DNA of 33,677 bases from Akkermansiaceae bacterium UBA2381 (GCA_002344215.1 DDSV01000020.1:1-33677), one strand, 5' to 3'. Shown: positions 7,868 through 16,020, counted from the first letter of the stretch. The notes: generated by a model not told the origin, from the letters alone. Numbers and translations are program-made.

Positions 7868-8305
7868 ATGAGTAGTTTTAATCGTGTCACACTTATCGGA
7901 AACCTGACTCGCAACCCTGAGCTCAGAAAAACAAAAACCGGAGCCGCCGTCGCCGAACTGGGCCTCGCCCTGAACCGGGTCTGGAATAACGAAAGCGGCC
8001 AGCGGCAGGAGGAAACCACCTTCGTTGATGTCACTGTCTGGGGACGCAATGCGGAGAACGCCGCCCAATACCTTCAGAAGGGACGCAGCGTTCTCATCGA
8101 AGGACGCCTCCAGCTCGAAACCTGGCAGGACAAACAGAGTGGTCAGGAGCGTTCAAAGCTGAAAGTGGTCGCCGACGCGATACAGTTTCTGAGCTCCGGG
8201 CAGGAATCGACCGCCGCCTCTTCCCAGGATTCAAACCGGAGAGAAAACAGACCGGAAGATCGCGGATCGGACCGCCGGCCCGGTCGGAGGTATGAGGCGG
8301 CGTAA
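7868..8305 (+). CDS. ssb: Single-stranded DNA-binding protein lacking acidic tip
   Basis: SSB coats single-stranded DNA in replication, repair and recombination. Residues 1-110 form the OB fold, starting with the typical FNRVTLIGNLTRNPELR and containing FVDVTVWGRNAENAAQYL and GRSVLIEGRL. The tail (about 112-145) is short, Gln/Ser then Arg/Asp-rich, and ends in RRPGRRYEAA. It does not end in the acidic DDDIPF-like tip that most SSBs use to recruit repair and replication partners. The gene is monocistronic behind a LexA-like box. Both features suggest an inducible accessory SSB, as with tailless paralogues elsewhere, but it could be the only SSB. I cannot tell from this window. Confidence 0.95.
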   Translation: MSSFNRVTLIGNLTRNPELRKTKTGAAVAELGLALNRVWNNESGQRQEETTFVDVTVWGRNAENAAQYLQKGRSVLIEGRLQLETWQDKQSGQERSKLKVVADAIQFLSSGQESTAASSQDSNRRENRPEDRGSDRRPGRRYEAA

Positions 8306-8406
8306 GTTGCGTGGGGCGGTGAGGGGGAGGATGGATCGAGAGGGGGGGGATGGATCGAAATCAAAGATCGCCTTATTCGGTTAGCTATTTAACGAATGTC
8401 ACTCCT

Positions 8407-8432
8407 TTGGTCTTGGTCTTGGTCTTGGTCTT
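8407..8432 (+). repeat. (TTGGTC)4 microsatellite
   Basis: Four perfect copies of TTGGTC plus TT lie 14 bases before the four-helix-bundle gene. The same GGTCTTG words return as a 12-base repeat after the gene (8898-8936), so the gene is bracketed by related simple repeats. Confidence 0.9.
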
Positions 8433-8446
8433 AAACTTCTTAATCT

Positions 8447-8824
8447 ATGCCAGTGCAGTTCAGTCACGAAAAGCTCATCGTCTACCAGAAATCGATCCAG
8501 TTTGTTGCCTGGTCACTCGATCTCATCGAAAAGCTTCCCAAGACGCATTTCGTACGTAACCAGCTCGAACGAGCATCAACCTCTGTTCCACTGAACCTCG
8601 CCGAAGGGAATGGGAAATCCTCCGAAGCAGACCGCTGCCGTTATTTTGATATCGCAAGAGGGTCCGCGCTGGAGTGTGCTGCCGCACTTGATGTTATTGT
8701 GGCTAAGAAAGTCGCTTCAATCGAAGAAATTCAGCCAGGGAGAGATTTGCTGCTCGAGATTGTTGCCATGCAGGTTGGGATGATTAAAGCAAATTCGTCT
8801 AGTCGGTTTAAAGAGGGAGGGTGA
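8447..8824 (+). CDS. Four-helix-bundle protein (S23/IVP family, TIGR02436)
   Basis: A 125-residue all-helical protein of the family first found as ORFs in 23S rRNA intervening sequences. Family signs are the start HEKLIVYQKSIQFVAWS, the central RNQLERASTSVPLNLAEGNGK and the RYFDIARGSALECAAALD segment. Relatives form pentameric bundles; their cellular role is not settled, though one relative (Avd) assists diversity-generating retroelements. No reverse transcriptase or template/variable repeat is present here. The gene stands alone between related simple-sequence repeats, which suggests a small mobile or repeat-associated unit. The start at 8447 fits the family N-terminus; no clear Shine-Dalgarno sequence is seen. 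Confidence 0.92.
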   Translation: MPVQFSHEKLIVYQKSIQFVAWSLDLIEKLPKTHFVRNQLERASTSVPLNLAEGNGKSSEADRCRYFDIARGSALECAAALDVIVAKKVASIEEIQPGRDLLLEIVAMQVGMIKANSSSRFKEGG

Positions 8825-8845
8825 ATGTAGGAGGGGCTCGTGGAA

Positions 8846-8936
8846 ATGATCAAGACCAGGATCAAGATCAAGATAATGAGATCTGATTTGCCATGGCCTT
8901 GGTCTTGATCCTGGTCTTGATCCTGGTCTTGATCAT
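8846..8936. repeat. Long inverted repeat with 12-bp tandem repeat
   Basis: The arm 8846-8870 pairs with 8912-8936 over 25 bp with a single T-G wobble, around a 41-base loop. The right side is a tandem array of GGTCTTGATCCT (8901-8912, 8913-8924, 8925-8934 partial). It follows the four-helix-bundle gene and lies between it and the convergent DUF1080 gene. It may act as a terminator, but its repeat content matches the TTGGTC array upstream of the same gene. Confidence 0.85.
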
Positions 8937-8961
8937 CCCCGTCGTTTATACCCCCTCCGCA

Positions 8962-10062
8962 CTACAACGCCCTCACATAAGGATTCGCCCACTCCGCCGG
9001 TCCATCCGCATGCATCCCCAACGGTCCTTCTTCGGGGATCCCGGTAAAAGTTCCCGCCGACTTGCCATTAATCTCCAATGTCAGAACGTCGCCCCTGACG
9101 AAACCCTCGATCCGATTGTAACTTCCCGTCTTCTCAAGAGTCAGACTCTTTGGATCGATCGCGATGGACTTTCCCTTCACCGTGACATGGGCGGTGCCGG
9201 AGTTCTCTTTGAACTTCACATCAACAATAAAACCGATGTCACCTTTGAAGTTCTCTTTCGTCAAAAGGGGACCGGCACCGGCTTCGGAGAGTAGTTCCCA
9301 ATCGCGTGATTCCCAGCCGGCTGTCTCCTGCCATCCTGAAAAGTCGACTCCGGTGTAAAGACAGCGGAAGCCGCGGTCGGAAGTCGCAACCTGCTCCGGA
9401 GCGATAGGGGTTTCGGGAAGCTCCTTGATCCGGACATTGCGCCAGTGCACGACTCCGCCTTCGCTCTCAAGACAGAGGTATCCCTTCCGTGGATTACAGT
9501 CGGTTCCGCGAGTCACGATCTTGCCGTTGACGGCGAGAGAGATGGCTCCATCAATGCACTCAATGCGATAGTGATTCCATTCGGGACTGGGCTTGGAGCG
9601 GTTCTCAACCGGAAAGGCACGCTGCCCGCCGCGTCCGTTGACGGGAGTCATGATCGCGCCGTGAATGGGAAAAATGTCCCCGTGGGTGGTGTGACTTTTG
9701 TTGTCACCATAGGCGTTCTCAAGCACCTGAACTTCAACTCCCTTGATGAAGGGTTGGCCGCGGGCGGAAATATCATCAGCCCAGACAAAGACACCCGCAT
9801 TTCCTTTCGGGACAAGGTGTCGCCATTCCAACTCGAGGATAAAATTCTGATACATCCTTTCAGTCCGGATCTCACCGATGGGTTTGCCCGAGCAGACGAG
9901 ATATCCGTCCTCATTAAAGCTCCAGGTTGAGGGGGCCGTGTTGACGACCTTCCAACCGGCGAGGTCTTTGCCATTGAAAAGAGGTTGGAACCCTTCCTTA
10001 TCGTTGGCCGCTGCAAAACCGGAGAGAATCAGAACCAGGAACGGAAGGAGGTGGGGGCGCAT
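8962..10062 (-). CDS. Secreted protein with DUF1080 (3-keto-disaccharide hydrolase) domain
   Basis: I chose the ATG at 10062 because it gives a clean Sec signal peptide (MRPHLLPFLVLILSGFAAA); the frame opens nine codons earlier. The mature protein begins with the DUF1080 hallmark (FQPLFNGKDLAGWKVV), a concanavalin-like beta-sandwich with GNAGVFVWAD and VEVQVLEN motifs. The second part (from about 215) starts again with a FRCLYTGVDFSGWQ segment and resembles a second, degenerate copy of the same fold. Relatives hydrolyse 3-keto-glycosides or act in polysaccharide breakdown, and are abundant in Planctomycetes and Verrucomicrobia. It acts outside the cytoplasm. Substrate unknown. No catalytic assignment is possible by eye. 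Confidence 0.88.
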   Translation of the reverse strand: MRPHLLPFLVLILSGFAAANDKEGFQPLFNGKDLAGWKVVNTAPSTWSFNEDGYLVCSGKPIGEIRTERMYQNFILELEWRHLVPKGNAGVFVWADDISARGQPFIKGVEVQVLENAYGDNKSHTTHGDIFPIHGAIMTPVNGRGGQRAFPVENRSKPSPEWNHYRIECIDGAISLAVNGKIVTRGTDCNPRKGYLCLESEGGVVHWRNVRIKELPETPIAPEQVATSDRGFRCLYTGVDFSGWQETAGWESRDWELLSEAGAGPLLTKENFKGDIGFIVDVKFKENSGTAHVTVKGKSIAIDPKSLTLEKTGSYNRIEGFVRGDVLTLEINGKSAGTFTGIPEEGPLGMHADGPAEWANPYVRAL

Positions 10063-10226
10063 GAATAGATTGCACCCTATTCCAGTCATTCAGGCAATTC
10101 CGCGATGAAGGCGGGCGATTCCTCTTTCGGTAAGCGATAAAAGAATCGTAGTGGCATCCGTTCCGGACTCAAAAGATTCGCAGGTTAGCTTTGACCTCCT
10201 AAGCTTCCGTGTGCTTTTCTCTGCCC

Positions 10227-10934
10227 ATGAAATGGATCGCTCACCTTCTTGCTCTGGCCTGCCTTGTTATCCCTGCCTCTGGCGCTGACCGGCCTTCGGC
10301 TCACGAAACCCGCGATATTCTCGGGTGGACTGTGAAGGTGGATACTCGATTACTGGAGGGTCAGGAGGCGCAAAAAGGAGCCGCAGCTCTCGCGCTCCTG
10401 CGTTCGCGGCTTGCTGATATTCTCATCGTCCTGCCTGCGACAAAGTCGGCGCATTTGAAGCGGGTTCCGATCTGGTTGGACCTGAATCACGGGTCAATCA
10501 CCAATATGCAGTATCACCCCTCGGCAGACTGGCTTCGGGAAAACGGATTTCCTCCGGAGATGGAGAAGGCGGTGCACATTCCCGATGTGAACTTATTCCT
10601 CGCTCCCCGACATCAGCAGACGCAGCCCTGGTGTGTTCTCCACGAACTGGCCCATGCCTATCATGACCGGGTCCTCGGGTTCGAAGAGGCCCGCGTCAAA
10701 ACCGCATGGGAGAAATATGTCGCCTCCGGAAACGGGGTGATGGTGCTGCATGTGAGCGGACGGCATCAACCGCACTATGCGATGACCAATCACAAAGAGT
10801 TCTTTGCTGAGATGACCGAGGCGTACTTCGGGGTGAACGATTTTGTCCCCTTTGTCTATGGTCACCTCAAGCACGAAGAACCCGAGGTCTTCAAGCTGAT
10901 GCGGGAGATCTGGGGGCCGTCGGTGCTGGAGTGA
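10227..10934 (+). CDS. Secreted putative zinc metallopeptidase
   Basis: Starting at the ATG at 10227 gives a signal peptide ending at PASGA; a GTG at 10209 opens the frame six codons earlier. The mature domain has a zinc-protease helix HELAHAYHD and, about 60 residues later, NHKEFFAEMTEAYFG. The Glu in that segment could be the third zinc ligand. This arrangement recalls the anthrax lethal-factor/Pro-Pro endopeptidase-like group, as found in many PVC secreted proteins. The HExxH pattern and downstream Glu-rich helix are seen directly; the family name is inferred. The gene is followed 77 bases later by a small membrane protein on the same strand. Confidence 0.75.
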   Translation: MKWIAHLLALACLVIPASGADRPSAHETRDILGWTVKVDTRLLEGQEAQKGAAALALLRSRLADILIVLPATKSAHLKRVPIWLDLNHGSITNMQYHPSADWLRENGFPPEMEKAVHIPDVNLFLAPRHQQTQPWCVLHELAHAYHDRVLGFEEARVKTAWEKYVASGNGVMVLHVSGRHQPHYAMTNHKEFFAEMTEAYFGVNDFVPFVYGHLKHEEPEVFKLMREIWGPSVLE

Positions 10935-11011
10935 GGGAACCGGCGCCCCCGGTCGAGCCCGGGGCCCCTCATAGACTGTTCGCAACAAGCAATTTACGAT
11001 TTCCCGAAAAG

Positions 11012-11341
11012 ATGACTCTCAAGACACTCACCCCGATTCGTCCCCTTCTTCTCGCTGCAGCCATCGTTGGGCTTGTGGGGATCAACGGCCCCTTCCTCTA
11101 CTTTGCCCTGATTGACCGTGAAACCTATCTGGAAGCAATCCGGAACGGATTGGCCCTCGCGTTCCTCGGAGAGGCACTGCTCCTGATGTTCTTTTTTGCG
11201 TTTCTGATCGCAAAGATGGGATGGAAGAAGCCGGGGTGGCTCTTTTTTATCGCCATGTCCCTTCTGGGAAGCCTGGCTTTCAGCGTTCCCTTTCAGCTCT
11301 ATCTCCTGTCAAATCCGAATCGCAGCGGGGAGGACGACTGA
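11012..11341 (+). CDS. Small membrane protein
   Basis: A 109-residue hydrophobic protein with three predicted membrane helices (about residues 10-32, 43-66 and 73-95), joined by short charged loops (IDRETYLEAIRNG and KMGWKKPG). The frame opens at 10931, but residues before the Met at 11012 are Pro-rich and look non-coding, so I start at MTLKTLTP. I do not recognise the family with confidence; its layout is loosely like DUF2834 proteins. It may be co-transcribed with the metallopeptidase candidate upstream. No function can be given. Confidence 0.65.
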   Translation: MTLKTLTPIRPLLLAAAIVGLVGINGPFLYFALIDRETYLEAIRNGLALAFLGEALLLMFFFAFLIAKMGWKKPGWLFFIAMSLLGSLAFSVPFQLYLLSNPNRSGEDD

Positions 11342-11345
11342 CTCG

Positions 11346-11366
11346 TCGTTCCTCCCGGAGGAACGA
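11346..11366. terminator. Bidirectional hairpin between convergent genes
   Basis: TCGTTCCTC (11346-11354) and GAGGAACGA (11358-11366) form a perfect 9-bp stem with a CCG loop. It lies in the 36-base gap between the stop of the membrane protein (+) and the stop of the DUF1080/SMP-30 gene (-), so it could end transcription from both sides. There is no T-tract. Confidence 0.6.
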
Positions 11367-11377
11367 GGGACGAAGGT

Positions 11378-12859
11378 TCACCTCACTCCCTCGACCTCAA
11401 GATCGATGGCGTAAAAGCCGGTCTTCGCCGTGGCATAGAGTGTCTTCCCGACGAGGAGACAGTTTGCCGGACCTTCCGGAACGGTCAGTCTGAGAACCTC
11501 CTTGCCCTCGGGTGAAAAGGCGATGATCTGCTCCTTCCACGTGACGTAGACATTACCGAGCTTGTCGACGGTCATGCCGTCGCTGCCGACGGGAGCCAAT
11601 TCGCGTTTGTTGGTGGGTTTGCCAGGTGTCTCAACATCATAGGCAAAGATTTTTTCGGCACCCGGATCGGCGATATAGAGGATGCGGCTGTCGGGTGACA
11701 TGATGACCCCGTTCGGTTTGACAAGATCGGCCGCGACCTGGGTCAGCTTGCCCCCCTTGTCGAGATAGTAGACGGCCTCAACGTCGATTTCGCGATCATC
11801 TCCTTTTCCGTAACGGGGGTCGGAGATGTAAAATCCGCCGGTTCCGTCCGGCACGACGTCGTTTGGACTGTTGAGCTTTTTACCCTCAAACTTTTCCGCG
11901 ATGACAGTGATTTTCCCGGCGAAGTCAGTGCGGGTGACACGGCGGTTACCGCCCTCGCAGGCAATGAGGGCTCCGGCCGGGGTGAAGAAGAGCCCGTTCG
12001 ATTTCCCGCTCTGCTCGCGGAAGACGGTGGTCTCTTTGGTTGCGGGGTCGTAGATGTGAATGCGCTCGTTCGGGATGTCGGAGAAATAGATCTTTCCGTC
12101 CGGAGAGAGGGCGGGGCCTTCGGTAAATTTGAATCCTTCGGCAAGTTTGCGGAACTCCGCGCCTTCCTTCACGAGAGGTCCTTCGTGGGTGTAGGCCTTC
12201 GTGTCAGGGGTGCGATAGTCAGTCTTTTCACCGAAATCCTGGATCCTGACATGGCGATAAAGCACTTCAAGAGCCTCATCTCGATTGCCGATCCCATGGA
12301 CCTGGAGGGCGATGAAGCCGGATGGGGTCATGTCATCGCTGAGGTCGGCGGCGGGGACTCCGTTGATAAAGGTGCGGATGCGACCGCCGATTGCTTCGAT
12401 GCGATATTTGTTCCAGTCATTCTGACGGAAGGCATAACGGGCTGCGGGATTATCGGAATGATCATCGAGCCAGCCGCGGCGGCCTTCGTCATAGATGCCG
12501 CCGCTCCAGCCCCGGTCGGCGGGATCAATCTCGACCTGGTAGCCGTGAACCTGGCCGTTCTTGTAATCGGGCAGGCTGTTCGAGCGGATCTGGACGCCGC
12601 AATTCAGGGTGGGGTCGACCTTGAATTCCACTTCGAGGATGAAGTTGGAATAGTTCTTTTCCGTGCAGAGAAAGGAGTTCGGCGTTTTCGGAACGGTCGT
12701 GCCGACAATGACGCCATCCTCGACGGTGTATTTGGCCTCACCTCCGCGCTGGATCCAGCCGTCGAGATTCTTTCCGTTGAAGAGGTCGACCCACTTTCCA
12801 GGCTCTTCGGCGCAGGTTAGAAGGGGGAGTGAGAGAAGAGTGAGGAGGAGTTTTTTCAT
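11378..12859 (-). CDS. Secreted DUF1080 / SMP-30 gluconolactonase-like fusion
   Basis: The ATG at 12859 gives a signal peptide (MKKLLLTLLSLPLLTCA); the frame itself opens eight codons earlier. LLTC is close to a lipobox but has Thr before Cys, so lipidation is unsure. Residues about 25-215 form a DUF1080 beta-sandwich (VDLFNGKNLDGWIQ, CGVQIRS, GYQVEIDPADRGWSGGIYDEGRRGW). Residues about 235-490 form a six-bladed SMP-30/gluconolactonase propeller, with FTEGPALSPDGKIYFSDI, NGLFFTPAGALIACEGG, NSPNDVV and KPNGVIMSPDSRILYIAD. The propeller's metal-ligand positions (Glu, Asn, Asp) appear intact. The fusion suggests sequential action on an oxidised sugar: glycoside hydrolysis by one domain and lactone opening by the other. 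This is inferred. Confidence 0.9.
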   Translation of the reverse strand: MKKLLLTLLSLPLLTCAEEPGKWVDLFNGKNLDGWIQRGGEAKYTVEDGVIVGTTVPKTPNSFLCTEKNYSNFILEVEFKVDPTLNCGVQIRSNSLPDYKNGQVHGYQVEIDPADRGWSGGIYDEGRRGWLDDHSDNPAARYAFRQNDWNKYRIEAIGGRIRTFINGVPAADLSDDMTPSGFIALQVHGIGNRDEALEVLYRHVRIQDFGEKTDYRTPDTKAYTHEGPLVKEGAEFRKLAEGFKFTEGPALSPDGKIYFSDIPNERIHIYDPATKETTVFREQSGKSNGLFFTPAGALIACEGGNRRVTRTDFAGKITVIAEKFEGKKLNSPNDVVPDGTGGFYISDPRYGKGDDREIDVEAVYYLDKGGKLTQVAADLVKPNGVIMSPDSRILYIADPGAEKIFAYDVETPGKPTNKRELAPVGSDGMTVDKLGNVYVTWKEQIIAFSPEGKEVLRLTVPEGPANCLLVGKTLYATAKTGFYAIDLEVEGVR

Positions 12860-13009
12860 GTGTAACCGGAGGCGGGTTAACATAAGGATGATTCAGGGGC
12901 AAGCCTTTCTGAAGGCGCAATTCTGACGAAAGGGACGGTCATAGCCCGAAAGAGCCCACAAAACGTCAAACATACCCTCTTGAGTGAGCGTCCATACTCT
13001 GTTGCGTCG

Positions 13010-13015
13010 AGGAGG
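13010..13015 (+). promoter_or_regulatory. Ribosome binding site deciding a GTG start
   Basis: AGGAGG lies five bases before the GTG at 13021. It is one of the few strong Shine-Dalgarno sequences in the window and favours that GTG over the ATG at 13075. Confidence 0.7.
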
Positions 13016-13020
13016 GGCAA

Positions 13021-15555
13021 GTGTCAGGTTCCAACCCTGCCAGATCTGCTCCCGGCGAGCCTGCCTTTCAATTTATGACTTCCCAGCATTACCCGGTTTC
13101 CTCGATCAACGAAACGCTTACCGTCGGGGGCAAATATTTTCGTGCCGGCGATGACGCTATCCTGATCAAAGCCGTGGCCTTCGGCCCGTTCCCTGCAGGG
13201 ACTTTTCCCGAGGAGGGGAGATCCCATTTGAAGGGAATCCGGGAGCAGCTTGGAGCCAATGCCATTTATCTTGATGGGGTCCCCTCGCTCGAGTTTATGC
13301 ACGACTGCGCCGAGGTCGGTCTGAGAGTATTCATTTCGATTCCACGGGAGGAGAACGTTGATCTCTTCAGGGACCGCAATGCGATGGAGAAGGCGGATCA
13401 ATTCTTTCTCGAAACGATCGGGCGATTCCGGGGGCATCCGGCCCTCGCCGGCTATTTTGTGGGCCGCGCGATCAACACGACCCTCATTCGATGGATCGGA
13501 GCGGATCGGATTATTGAGGAGTTGGAGCGGCTTATTGACCTGGGGCATGCCCACGATCCGGGCGCTCTGTTTGCCTATGCCAACTCTCCTGAGACGGAGA
13601 ATATCCTGCCTCAGAACCAGGATTTTGTGGCCTTCAATTTCTCTCCGGATTCTCCGGAGAATATCGCGACGACTCTCGCCAAGTTCCAGAATCTGGCGGA
13701 GGACCGGCCGCTTCTGCTCCCGGTGGCGGGTATTGATTCAAGAATCCACGGGGAGTCCGGCCAGGCGGAGTTACTGCGGACCTGTCTTGAGGAATCAGCC
13801 GCTGCCGGAGTCGCAGGGGTCATACTTTTCGCCTGGAGTGACTTCTCCCGGGCGGAGGGAGCGCCAGATGAAGAGGGTGATTTCGGATTAACCCGCCGGG
13901 ACCTGACCGAAAAGCCCTCCTTTGAGACCGTGCGCGAATGGTGGGCCAACCTGCAGCGACCGGGTGATTTTCCCGCGATGGGAGAAAGGCCCCGTGTCTC
14001 GGTGATTGTGTGCACCGCACGCGGCAGTGCAACGCTGGTCGCCTGCCTTGATTCGCTTGTCGCTCTGAACTATCCTGATTTCGAGGTCATCCTCGTAAAC
14101 GATGGTGAGGATGTCAGGGTGGCGGAGATTGCCGCGACTTATGACGCGGTCATTCACCTGCCGGTGGAACACGCGGGACTGGGAGCGGCCCGCAATACCG
14201 GTGCCGCCGCCGCCTCAGGCGAGATCTTCGTCTACACCGATGATGACTGCACGGTTGAGCCGGACTGGCTGAACTGGATGGTGCGTCTCTTTTCGGAGGA
14301 GTCGGTCGGTTGCGCGGGCGGACCGAATATCGCGCCCCGGCCCGAATCTCCCACCCGCGCGGTCGTCACCGCGGCCCCGGGCGCAGCCGTGCAGGTTCTT
14401 CTCAGTCAAACCCGCGCCGAATACCTTCCCGGGTGCAACTTCGCGGTGCGGAAATCAGTTTTTGAGAAACTCGGCGGTTTTAATGCCGTCTTCACCGCAG
14501 CCGGAAGTGACGTTGATTTCTGCTGGAGGGCTCGCTCGGCCGGTTACGAACTCGCTTTCCATCCCTCGGCCTTTGTCTGGCATCGGCGTCGTTATTCCTA
14601 TGGAGGTTACCTGCGGCAGCAGATCGGGCACGGGCTGGCTGAGGCGGGATTGATGGCGGTGCATCGCGACCGCTTCAAGGGATTGAGTGGTGCGGTCTGG
14701 GATGGGCAACTCTATGCCTCGCGTCCCCGGGGGGGGATCATTACCGACTACGGCCGGTATGGAAGTGGTCCATTCAAGGTTCAGTATTCCGCTCACGAGT
14801 CGGAACTCTCCGAAGTCACCCTGCACGTTCTCTGGTGGGTTGCGCTGACCGGCTTTGCCATTGCCTCGATCTTTGTTCCTGCCTTGCTTGTTCCGGCGGT
14901 CCTGATGCTGGCGGGGACGCTCAGGTCAGGCCTTTTGCAGGCAGGACGTGCCTCCATTGAACCCGAGTTCGATACCACGGGCGCGAGGTTGATGCTCGCC
15001 GCTCTGATCATCACGCGCGGCATGGCGCGCAGCGGGGCGCGATTGCTCCGGGGATGGAGGATGGTGAACTGGAAGGGAAGTCTCCGCTTCTTCGGGCGAA
15101 TGGCCTATGGGAGAGCGGTCTCGGGATGGTGGAAACTGGGCGATGAGATGCTCTTCCGCAGCAGTGCGGGCGTTGACCGGGAGTCACTGCTAAAGTCCCT
15201 TCTGAGTTCCTTTGAAGAGGCGAGGGATGATCAAAGCGGAAAAACGGATGTGATCCTGAAAAAAGGCAGATTCTGGTCGTGGGCGGTATTGACCCTAAGC
15301 GAAGTGCGCCCTGACAATGTGACGTTTACCCGTCTGCGTCTTCTTGCGAGACCGCAATGGGTAACGCGGATGGTGGTGCTTCCGATTTTGCTGCTAACGC
15401 TCCCCGCCGTCATTTTTGCCTTTGGATTCGGAAGCGAGTTCTTCGCGCTTGCCGTGTTTTACGGGCTGATCTGGATCGCGGCAAAGGTGTTCATGAGGGC
15501 GAAACGACCGGAGTTCCTGCGTCTCGCGCGTGCCATCGGTCTCGAGCCGGTTTAA
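13021..15555 (+). CDS. Glycoside-hydrolase-like / GT2 glycosyltransferase fusion, membrane protein
   Basis: An 844-residue multidomain protein. Residues about 30-315 look like a TIM-barrel glycosidase domain (KAVAFGPFP, IREQLGANAIYLDG, GLRVFISIP, AGVAGVILFAWSDF), similar to the barrel of GH2-like enzymes. Residues about 324-580 are a family 2 glycosyltransferase, with PRVSVIVCTARG, GLGAARNTGAAAASG, the metal-binding DDD at 407-409, and GSDVDFCWRARSAGYELAFHPSAFVWH near 495. After it come hydrophobic segments (about 600-640, plus a pair near 785-820). The nucleotide sugar and acceptor are unknown. The domain order suggests synthesis of a surface polysaccharide. No Wzx/Wzy or other capsule genes are beside it. 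Start chosen from the strong ribosome binding site. Confidence 0.85.
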   Translation: MSGSNPARSAPGEPAFQFMTSQHYPVSSINETLTVGGKYFRAGDDAILIKAVAFGPFPAGTFPEEGRSHLKGIREQLGANAIYLDGVPSLEFMHDCAEVGLRVFISIPREENVDLFRDRNAMEKADQFFLETIGRFRGHPALAGYFVGRAINTTLIRWIGADRIIEELERLIDLGHAHDPGALFAYANSPETENILPQNQDFVAFNFSPDSPENIATTLAKFQNLAEDRPLLLPVAGIDSRIHGESGQAELLRTCLEESAAAGVAGVILFAWSDFSRAEGAPDEEGDFGLTRRDLTEKPSFETVREWWANLQRPGDFPAMGERPRVSVIVCTARGSATLVACLDSLVALNYPDFEVILVNDGEDVRVAEIAATYDAVIHLPVEHAGLGAARNTGAAAASGEIFVYTDDDCTVEPDWLNWMVRLFSEESVGCAGGPNIAPRPESPTRAVVTAAPGAAVQVLLSQTRAEYLPGCNFAVRKSVFEKLGGFNAVFTAAGSDVDFCWRARSAGYELAFHPSAFVWHRRRYSYGGYLRQQIGHGLAEAGLMAVHRDRFKGLSGAVWDGQLYASRPRGGIITDYGRYGSGPFKVQYSAHESELSEVTLHVLWWVALTGFAIASIFVPALLVPAVLMLAGTLRSGLLQAGRASIEPEFDTTGARLMLAALIITRGMARSGARLLRGWRMVNWKGSLRFFGRMAYGRAVSGWWKLGDEMLFRSSAGVDRESLLKSLLSSFEEARDDQSGKTDVILKKGRFWSWAVLTLSEVRPDNVTFTRLRLLARPQWVTRMVVLPILLLTLPAVIFAFGFGSEFFALAVFYGLIWIAAKVFMRAKRPEFLRLARAIGLEPV

Positions 15556-16001
15556 GGCACAACGGCAGCCGAATCAGTCGAACCTGCGAGGGACAGGATA
15601 ATACTCCGGCGGTGCGGTGCGCGCCGGTGTTCGAACAGAAAGACTCCCTGCCAGGTTCCGAGCGCAAGACGTCCCTGATGGATCGGGATCACCTCGCTCG
15701 TTCGCGTCAGAGCCATGCGCAGGTGACTCGGGCTGTCGTCAGGTCCTTCGCAGGTATGGACAAGAAAAGGAAGATTCTCAGGGACGAGATGATCGAAAAA
15801 GGCATGAAGATCGGTCCTCGCATCGGGATCAGCATTCTCCATGATGACGAGGCTCGCGCTGGTGTGCTGCACAAAGACGGTCAGCTGACCGGAGGTAATT
15901 CCGCTGTCAGCGACAAAAGCCCGCAGCTCCCGGGTAATCTCGTAGGTGCCCTTGCCCCGGGTCGTGAGAGTGATCTCGCGGGTGTGAGCGACAAAGTTCA
16001 T
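15552..16001 (-). CDS. yjbQ: YjbQ family protein (UPF0047)
   Basis: A 149-residue protein starting at MNFVAHTREI; the longer frame to 16058 adds residues that do not fit the family. Family motifs are clear: GQLTVFVQHTSASLVIMENADPDARTDL, HTCEGPDDSPSHLRMAL, then GRLALGTWQGVFLFEHR. YjbQ proteins have weak thiamine-phosphate-synthase-like activity in vitro (TIGR00149, secondary thiamine-phosphate synthase), but their true role is open. Its end overlaps the stop of the convergent glycosyltransferase by four bases. It follows the PQQ-propeller gene by 19 bases on the same strand, so it is probably the last gene of that operon. Confidence 0.93.
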   Translation of the reverse strand: MNFVAHTREITLTTRGKGTYEITRELRAFVADSGITSGQLTVFVQHTSASLVIMENADPDARTDLHAFFDHLVPENLPFLVHTCEGPDDSPSHLRMALTRTSEVIPIHQGRLALGTWQGVFLFEHRRAPHRRSIILSLAGSTDSAAVVP

Positions 16002-16020
16002 TGGACGATTGGTAGTGATG

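Noticed and set aside
8447..8824. Avd-like protein of a diversity-generating retroelement
   Set aside because: No reverse transcriptase, template repeat or variable repeat lies in the surrounding sequence.
8407..8936. Possible CRISPR array
   Set aside because: Repeats are 6 or 12 bases, without unique spacers, and no cas gene is present.
12056..12820. 254-codon plus-strand frame
   Set aside because: Antisense to the DUF1080/SMP-30 gene, which has clear domain motifs.
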